This document shows, piece after piece, positions 59,366 through 64,000 of a DNA stretch of 64,000 nucleotides. Numbering within the stretch: the first letter of the stretch is position 1; every line of letters starts with the position of its first letter. Under the pieces are notes generated by a model. The model searched no databases, had not been told where the DNA came from, and worked only from the letters and a program-made list of their open reading frames with translations. Source of the stretch: Streptomyces sp. SID12501 (GTDB lineage Bacteria > Actinomycetota > Actinomycetes > Streptomycetales > Streptomycetaceae). The position numbers were made by a program, and so were the translations under genes. The stretch is from positions 1 to 64,000 of the forward strand of contig NZ_JAAGLU010000008.1 of the NCBI RefSeq assembly GCF_010550245.1. The letters are read 5' to 3'.

Positions 59366-60667
59366 ATGCAGCAGCCGTCCAGCCGTCGTCGGATACGCCC
59401 GCCGGGTCCCCTGCGCCCCCGCCGGGCAGCGGCCCTGGTGTCCGTGGCCGCGCTGACCCTCGCGGTCAGCACCTCGGCCGGCACCGGGCACCTCACCAGG
59501 GGGTCCACGACGGCCGCGGGCTCCGTCGCGCTGGCCCGCACCTCCCCGATCGGCCCCTGCGCGATCCGGGGCGGCCTCGGCGTCCAGATGTCCGAGGGAC
59601 TGCCCACCCCGGCCGGCTACTCCCGCTCCACCGGCACCGTCCGCGCGCTGAACCTGATGGTCGACTTCTCCGACGCCCCCGGCCAGGGCAGCGCCCTCGA
59701 CCGGCTCTCGGAGTTCTTCCCGCAGACCCGGGACTGGTTCACCACCAGTTCGTACGGCCGCCTCGACTACCGCCCCGAGGCCCCCATCGCCGGCTGGCTG
59801 CGGATGCCCCGGACCTTCCGCTCGTACGGCATAGAGCGCGGCGCGCCCTTCGACCCCGGCTACCGCAGACTCGTCCACGACATCGTGGCCGCCGCCGACC
59901 CGACGGTCGACTTCCGCTCGTACGACCTGCTGAACGTGCTGGTCACCCCGAACGCGGGCCCCTCCGCCCTGGACACCGTCCTGTCCGTCACCTTCGCCGG
60001 GAACAGGGAGGCGCCGGTCGCGGACGGGGTGCCCGTCGCCAACGCGTCCTTCGTCTACTCCCGGCAGGACGACGGCTCCGGTTCGTACGACACCACGGGC
60101 TACCGCGTCCTCCCGCACGAGAACGGCCATGTGTTCGGGCTGCCCGACCTGTACACGCAGGCCGGCGGGGGCGCGGTCGGCCACTGGGACATCATGAGCG
60201 AGGACTGGGGGGCCAACAACGACCTGCTCGGCTGGCACAAGTGGAAGCTCGGCTGGCTGGACCCCTCGCAGGTCGGCTGCGCGGTGACGGCCGGGACGAC
60301 GGAGTACATCCTCACCCCGCTGGCCCGTCCCGGCGGCGCGAAACTGGTCTTCGTCCCGGTCAACTCCCGTACGGGGTACGCCCTTGAGCTGCGTACGCGC
60401 GAGGGCAACGACGAGACGGTGTGCCGGCCGGGCGTGCTGATCTACCGGGTCGACGCGAACGTCGACACCGGCCGCGGCCCGGTCACGGTGTACGACTCCC
60501 ACCGGGGCAGCGGCGGCTGCACGCGCAGCCCGAACGTCCACGCGGAGCTCTCCGACGCGCCCTTCGCACCCGGCGAGACCTTCAAGGACCCGAGGCGCGG
60601 CATCCAGATCGCCGTGACGAGCGCGGACCTCGACGGGAACTACCGGGTGACGATCACCCGGCGGTGA
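59366..60667 (+). CDS. Secreted M6-type metalloprotease
   Basis: 433 residues from ATG 59366, nine bases after GAGGGG. A basic N-terminus and hydrophobic AALVSVAALTLAVSTSAG make a signal peptide. The zinc motif is HENGHVFGLPDLY (HExxHxxGxxD), with a Met-turn-like DIMSEDWG after it, as in immune-inhibitor-A type M6 proteases. Upstream are FSDAPGQGSALDRLSEFF and YGRLDYRPEAP. It acts outside the cell; substrates are unknown. Confidence 0.92.
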   Translation: MQQPSSRRRIRPPGPLRPRRAAALVSVAALTLAVSTSAGTGHLTRGSTTAAGSVALARTSPIGPCAIRGGLGVQMSEGLPTPAGYSRSTGTVRALNLMVDFSDAPGQGSALDRLSEFFPQTRDWFTTSSYGRLDYRPEAPIAGWLRMPRTFRSYGIERGAPFDPGYRRLVHDIVAAADPTVDFRSYDLLNVLVTPNAGPSALDTVLSVTFAGNREAPVADGVPVANASFVYSRQDDGSGSYDTTGYRVLPHENGHVFGLPDLYTQAGGGAVGHWDIMSEDWGANNDLLGWHKWKLGWLDPSQVGCAVTAGTTEYILTPLARPGGAKLVFVPVNSRTGYALELRTREGNDETVCRPGVLIYRVDANVDTGRGPVTVYDSHRGSGGCTRSPNVHAELSDAPFAPGETFKDPRRGIQIAVTSADLDGNYRVTITRR

Positions 60668-60735
60668 GCCGGGAGCAGGTCGGGGGTGCCGGGCGTACGC
60701 CTCAGGGGTCTCCGTGCGGGCATTACGGTGTGCCC

Positions 60736-62481
60736 ATGGTTGCCCCCGCCACGAATGTCCCACCGGTCCTGGACGGTCCCGTGCCCACCGAGGCCGTCGC
60801 CCCGCTGATGCGCGGGATCGCCGTGCTGCGGCGACTGACCGAGGCGGGCGGGACGCTGAGCCTGAGCGGTCTTGAGCGCGCGACCGGCCTGGCCCGTTCC
60901 ACGGTGGACCGGATCACGGCGACGCTCGCCCGCATGGGGTACGTCCGTCTCGACGGCCGGGACGCGGTTCTCACCCCTCGGCTGATGGAACTCGGCAACG
61001 CCTATCTGGCTGCCCTCCGGTTGCCCGCCCTTCTCGACGCGCACGCGGACGCCCTCGCCGACGAGCTGGACGAGTCGGTGTCGCTCGCGGTCGGCGACCG
61101 GGACGGCATCCGGTTCATCCACCAGGCCACCCGCCGCCGCGCGATGTCCCTCAGCTTCCGCATCGGCGACCTGCTCCCCGCCGAACGCACCGCCCCCGGC
61201 CCGCTGTTCGCCACCGAGTGGACGGCCGCCGACTGGGACCACTGGCGCGAACGCCGGTCGGCGGACCCGGGCGACCACGGCTTCCCCGCCGTTCCGCCCC
61301 GCCCCTCCGACTCGGGCGCCGTCTCGGGCGCCGACTTCGAGGCGTCCGTCGAGCGGGCCCGCGTCGCCGGCTGGGCACTGGACGACCAGCTGATCGAGCC
61401 GGGGCTGGTCGCCGTCTCCGTACCCGTACGGGACCCCCGTACGGGCCGGGTGGCCTGTGTCGCGAGCGTCGTCAGCCACACGAGCCGCCGTACGGCGACC
61501 GATCTGCGCGACGACCTGCTGCCGCGCCTTCGCGCGACGGTGGCCGCGATGGAGGCCGAGCTGCGGGTGCGCCCGCCGGCCGGGACACCGGCGCCCCCCT
61601 CCGGCCTGGCCGCCTGGACCGGAGCCTCGAAGCAGGAACTGGGCCGGGAGTTCGTCGAGTCCCTGGCCAGGGGCCTCACCGTCCTGACGGCCTTCGGCGA
61701 GTCCCGCGCCGAGCTGACCCTGACCGAGGTCGCGCGGGCCACGGGCCTGGCGAGGGCGACCGCACGCCGGTCCCTGATCACCTACGAGCACCTGGGGTAC
61801 GTCGAGGCCCACGGCCGCACCTTCACCCTCACCCCCCGGGTCCTGTCCCTGGGCTTCCCGCCCCTCTCCCACACCTCCCTGCCCGAGATCGCCGCCCCTT
61901 ACCTGGCCGAACTCGCGGGGCGCGTCGAGGAGTCGGCGTCACTGGCGGTCCTGTCGGGGGATGCGGGGGCGGGTTCCGGGGCGGATTCCGGGGCGGGTTC
62001 CGGGGCGGATTCGAGGGCGGGTTCGGGGGCGGAGATCCAGTACACGGCGAGGGTGGCGACGAGGCGCATCATGAGCGCCAACATCACCGTCGGGACGCGG
62101 CTTCCGGCGTACCCGACCTCGATGGGCCGGGTACTGCTGGCCGACATACCGGAGGCGGAGCGACCGGTGCGGGACCTGGCCCCGCTCACTCCGCACACCG
62201 TGACGGACCCGGTGGCCTTCGCACGGGTGCTGGCGGAGGTGCGGGAGCAGGGATACGCCCTGGTGAGCGAGGAGTTGGAGGAGGGACTGCGGTCGATCGC
62301 GGTCCCGGTGCGGGACCGTACGGGACGGGTCGTCGCGGCGGTGAACGTCGCGATGCACACGACCCGGCGTACGGCGGAGCAGTGTGTGTCGGAGGTACTG
62401 CCGGAGCTGTACGGGACCGCTTCGCGGATCGAGGGGGAACTGCGGACGGCGGGAAGGTTCACCCGGGTGCCGTTGGCGTAG
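60736..62481 (+). CDS. Double-length IclR-family regulator
   Basis: 581 residues with two complete IclR units in one chain. Unit 1 (about 20-280): HTH GTLSLSGLERATGLARSTVDRI, sensor domain DESVSLAVGDRDGIRF to VAVSVPVRDPRTGRVACVASV. Unit 2 (about 305-575): HTH ELTLTEVARATGLARATARRSL, sensor ESASLAVL to IAVPVRDRTGRVVAAVNVAM. A Gly/Ala/Ser/Asp repeat (GAGSGADS) interrupts the second sensor domain. Ordinary IclR proteins have one unit and work as dimers or tetramers. Directly upstream of glucarate dehydratase, its likely target. Confidence 0.92.
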   Translation: MVAPATNVPPVLDGPVPTEAVAPLMRGIAVLRRLTEAGGTLSLSGLERATGLARSTVDRITATLARMGYVRLDGRDAVLTPRLMELGNAYLAALRLPALLDAHADALADELDESVSLAVGDRDGIRFIHQATRRRAMSLSFRIGDLLPAERTAPGPLFATEWTAADWDHWRERRSADPGDHGFPAVPPRPSDSGAVSGADFEASVERARVAGWALDDQLIEPGLVAVSVPVRDPRTGRVACVASVVSHTSRRTATDLRDDLLPRLRATVAAMEAELRVRPPAGTPAPPSGLAAWTGASKQELGREFVESLARGLTVLTAFGESRAELTLTEVARATGLARATARRSLITYEHLGYVEAHGRTFTLTPRVLSLGFPPLSHTSLPEIAAPYLAELAGRVEESASLAVLSGDAGAGSGADSGAGSGADSRAGSGAEIQYTARVATRRIMSANITVGTRLPAYPTSMGRVLLADIPEAERPVRDLAPLTPHTVTDPVAFARVLAEVREQGYALVSEELEEGLRSIAVPVRDRTGRVVAAVNVAMHTTRRTAEQCVSEVLPELYGTASRIEGELRTAGRFTRVPLA

Positions 62482-62576
62482 CCGCCCCTCCCGTTGCCCC
62501 CGCTCGTTCACTCATTTAGTCTCTATCTACATACATGGACAGCATCCACATACGCAGTCTGCGCGCAAGGATTTCG

Positions 62577-63935
62577 ATGACCATGAGTACGCGTACGAGT
62601 ACCGGCACGAGCCCGCCGACCGTCACCTCCTTCTCCGTCTATCCGGTCGCGGGCCGGGACAGCATGGAGCTGAATCTCTCCGGCGCCCACGGCCCCTGGT
62701 TCACGCGCAACATCGTGATCCTCACCGACTCGGAGGGCCGTACGGGACTCGGTGAGGTCCCGGGCGGCGAGCAGATCACGCGGACGCTGCGCGACGCCGA
62801 GTCCCTGGTCGTCGGGGCGAAGGTGGGCGACTACAAGCGCGTCCTGGCGGAGATCGGGGCCCGGTTCGCCGACCGCGACTCGGGCGGACGCGGCGCCCAG
62901 ACCTTCGACCTGCGCACCACCGTGCACGCGGTGACGGCCGTCGAGTCGGCCCTCCTCGACCTCCTCGGCCAGCACCTGGACGTACCGGTCGCAGCCTTGC
63001 TCGGCGACGGCCAACAGCGTGATTCCGTACGGGTGTTGGGCTATCTCTTCTACGTCGGCGACCCGGACCGGACCGACCTGGACTACGTCCGCGAGCCGGA
63101 CTCGGACGTCGACTGGTACCGCGTCCGGCACGAGGAAGCCCTGACCCCGGAGGCGATCGTCCGCCAGGCCGAGGCCACCCACGCCCGCTACGGCTTCCGC
63201 GACTTCAAGCTCAAGGGCGGTGTCCTGGAGGGCGCGGAGGAGGTCAAGGCCGTACGGGCGCTGAAGGACCGCTTCCCGGAAGCCCGGATCACCCTCGACC
63301 CGAACGGCGCGTGGTCGCTGCGCGAGGCGATCGAGCTGTGCACACCCCTGAACGGCACGCTGGCCTACGCCGAGGACCCCTGCGGCGCGGAGGACGGCTA
63401 CTCCGGGCGCGAGATCCTCGCCGAGTTCCGCCGGGCGACCGGCCTGCCCACGGCGACCAACATGATCGCCACGGACTGGCGGCAACTGACCCACGCCCTG
63501 GCCCTCCAGTCGGTCTCCATCCCGCTGGCCGACCCGCACTTCTGGACCATGCAGGGCTCGGTACGCGTGGCCCAGCTGTGCAACGCGATGGGCCTGACCT
63601 GGGGCTGCCACTCCAACAACCACTTCGACATCTCCCTGGCCATGGTCACCCACTGCGGCGCGGCGGCCCCCGGCGAGTACAACGCCCTCGACACCCACTG
63701 GATCTGGCAGGAGGGCCTGGAACGCCTCACGGTCGCTCCACCGCAGATCGTCGGCGGCGAGATCGCGGTGCCGGACGCGCCGGGGCTGGGCGTCCAGGTG
63801 GACATGGAGCGGGTGCTCGCGGCACATGAGCTGTACCGGGAGAAGGCACTGGGGGCGCGGGACGACGCACTCGGGATGCGGTATCTGGTACCGGGGTGGG
63901 AGTTCGACGGGAAACGGCCCTGCCTGGTCCGGTAG
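62577..63935 (+). CDS. gudD: Glucarate dehydratase
   Basis: 452 residues from ATG 62577 after AAGGATTTCG; ATG 62583 is also possible. Enolase-superfamily residues: the catalytic KLKGG, metal ligands in [18 protein letters not shown] and TNMIATDW, and the His of [10 protein letters not shown]. It removes water from D-glucarate or L-idarate to give 5-keto-4-deoxyglucarate. The IclR gene 95 bp upstream probably regulates it. Downstream of 63935 the window ends without another gene. Confidence 0.95.
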   Translation: MTMSTRTSTGTSPPTVTSFSVYPVAGRDSMELNLSGAHGPWFTRNIVILTDSEGRTGLGEVPGGEQITRTLRDAESLVVGAKVGDYKRVLAEIGARFADRDSGGRGAQTFDLRTTVHAVTAVESALLDLLGQHLDVPVAALLGDGQQRDSVRVLGYLFYVGDPDRTDLDYVREPDSDVDWYRVRHEEALTPEAIVRQAEATHARYGFRDFKLKGGVLEGAEEVKAVRALKDRFPEARITLDPNGAWSLREAIELCTPLNGTLAYAEDPCGAEDGYSGREILAEFRRATGLPTATNMIATDWRQLTHALALQSVSIPLADPHFWTMQGSVRVAQLCNAMGLTWGCHSNNHFDISLAMVTHCGAAAPGEYNALDTHWIWQEGLERLTVAPPQIVGGEIAVPDAPGLGVQVDMERVLAAHELYREKALGARDDALGMRYLVPGWEFDGKRPCLVR

Positions 63936-64000
63936 GGACACGGCCCCGGTGGGAGGTCAGGGGGCCGCGAGCTGCTGGCGCCCCCGACGAGAACCTCACC

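Overview
The window is high-GC actinobacterial chromosome, almost certainly Streptomyces. Supporting signs are dense GC-rich coding with many GTG/TTG starts and ATGA/GTGA overlaps, an hrdD-type sigma factor behind a SigR-type promoter, a SepX/GlpR division protein, a WhiJ-like HTH/DUF397 pair, a DUF6227 protein, and the repeat motif around GGGGCGCGGGGAACT that is common in Streptomyces intergenic DNA. Most of the window looks like conserved core.

Region 1 (1-4988) is different. It is AT-richer and holds a minus-strand cassette: a 171-residue membrane-anchored protein, an EACC1 protein, a caspase-like protease (His89/Cys139) and a large STAND/NB-ARC ATPase with a TPR array that runs off the left edge. 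The three downstream genes overlap by a few bases. This matches the predicted EACC1-effector-STAND conflict systems known from comparative genomics. The last TPR repeats are nearly identical 126-bp DNA copies. The right end of the cassette coincides with a nested palindrome and with an EamA transporter gene cut off at its 3' end, so the cassette appears to have been inserted there.

Region 2 (5-26 kb): YbaK-like deacylase, HTH/DUF397 pair, MMPL exporter with a TetR repressor and its operators, tricorn-type protease, an SDR/hydrolase/Baeyer-Villiger monooxygenase operon with a divergent MerR, exonuclease III, a GNAT enzyme, and a two-component system divergent from an ABC/FtsX transporter. The kinase and regulator genes overlap through a 9-bp tandem repeat read in two frames.

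Region 3 (26-42 kb): tRNA-Ala(CGC), then SepX/GlpR, RimJ-like acetyltransferase, MogA, MoaC, MoeA/Glp and GalU (minus), 5-formyl-THF cyclo-ligase (plus), penicillin-acylase family enzyme, K+/H+ antiporter, MFS, a Ruc-like zinc ribbon protein behind a CIRCE-like element, MTA phosphorylase, a CpaB/SAF-like protein and MscL. The order resembles the Rv0985c-Rv0996 neighbourhood of M. tuberculosis.

Region 4 (42-64 kb): P1 peptidase, lipoprotein L,D-transpeptidase, DUF6227, the fructose PTS operon fruR-fruK-fruA with a partial duplication of the fruK 3' end, two DHA2-type efflux pumps with their regulators, HrdD, a PAT-like acetyltransferase, a DOPA-dioxygenase family enzyme with a divergent MarR across a perfect operator, an M6-type secreted protease, a double-length IclR regulator and glucarate dehydratase.

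I saw no CRISPR array, rRNA gene, intact transposase or integrase.
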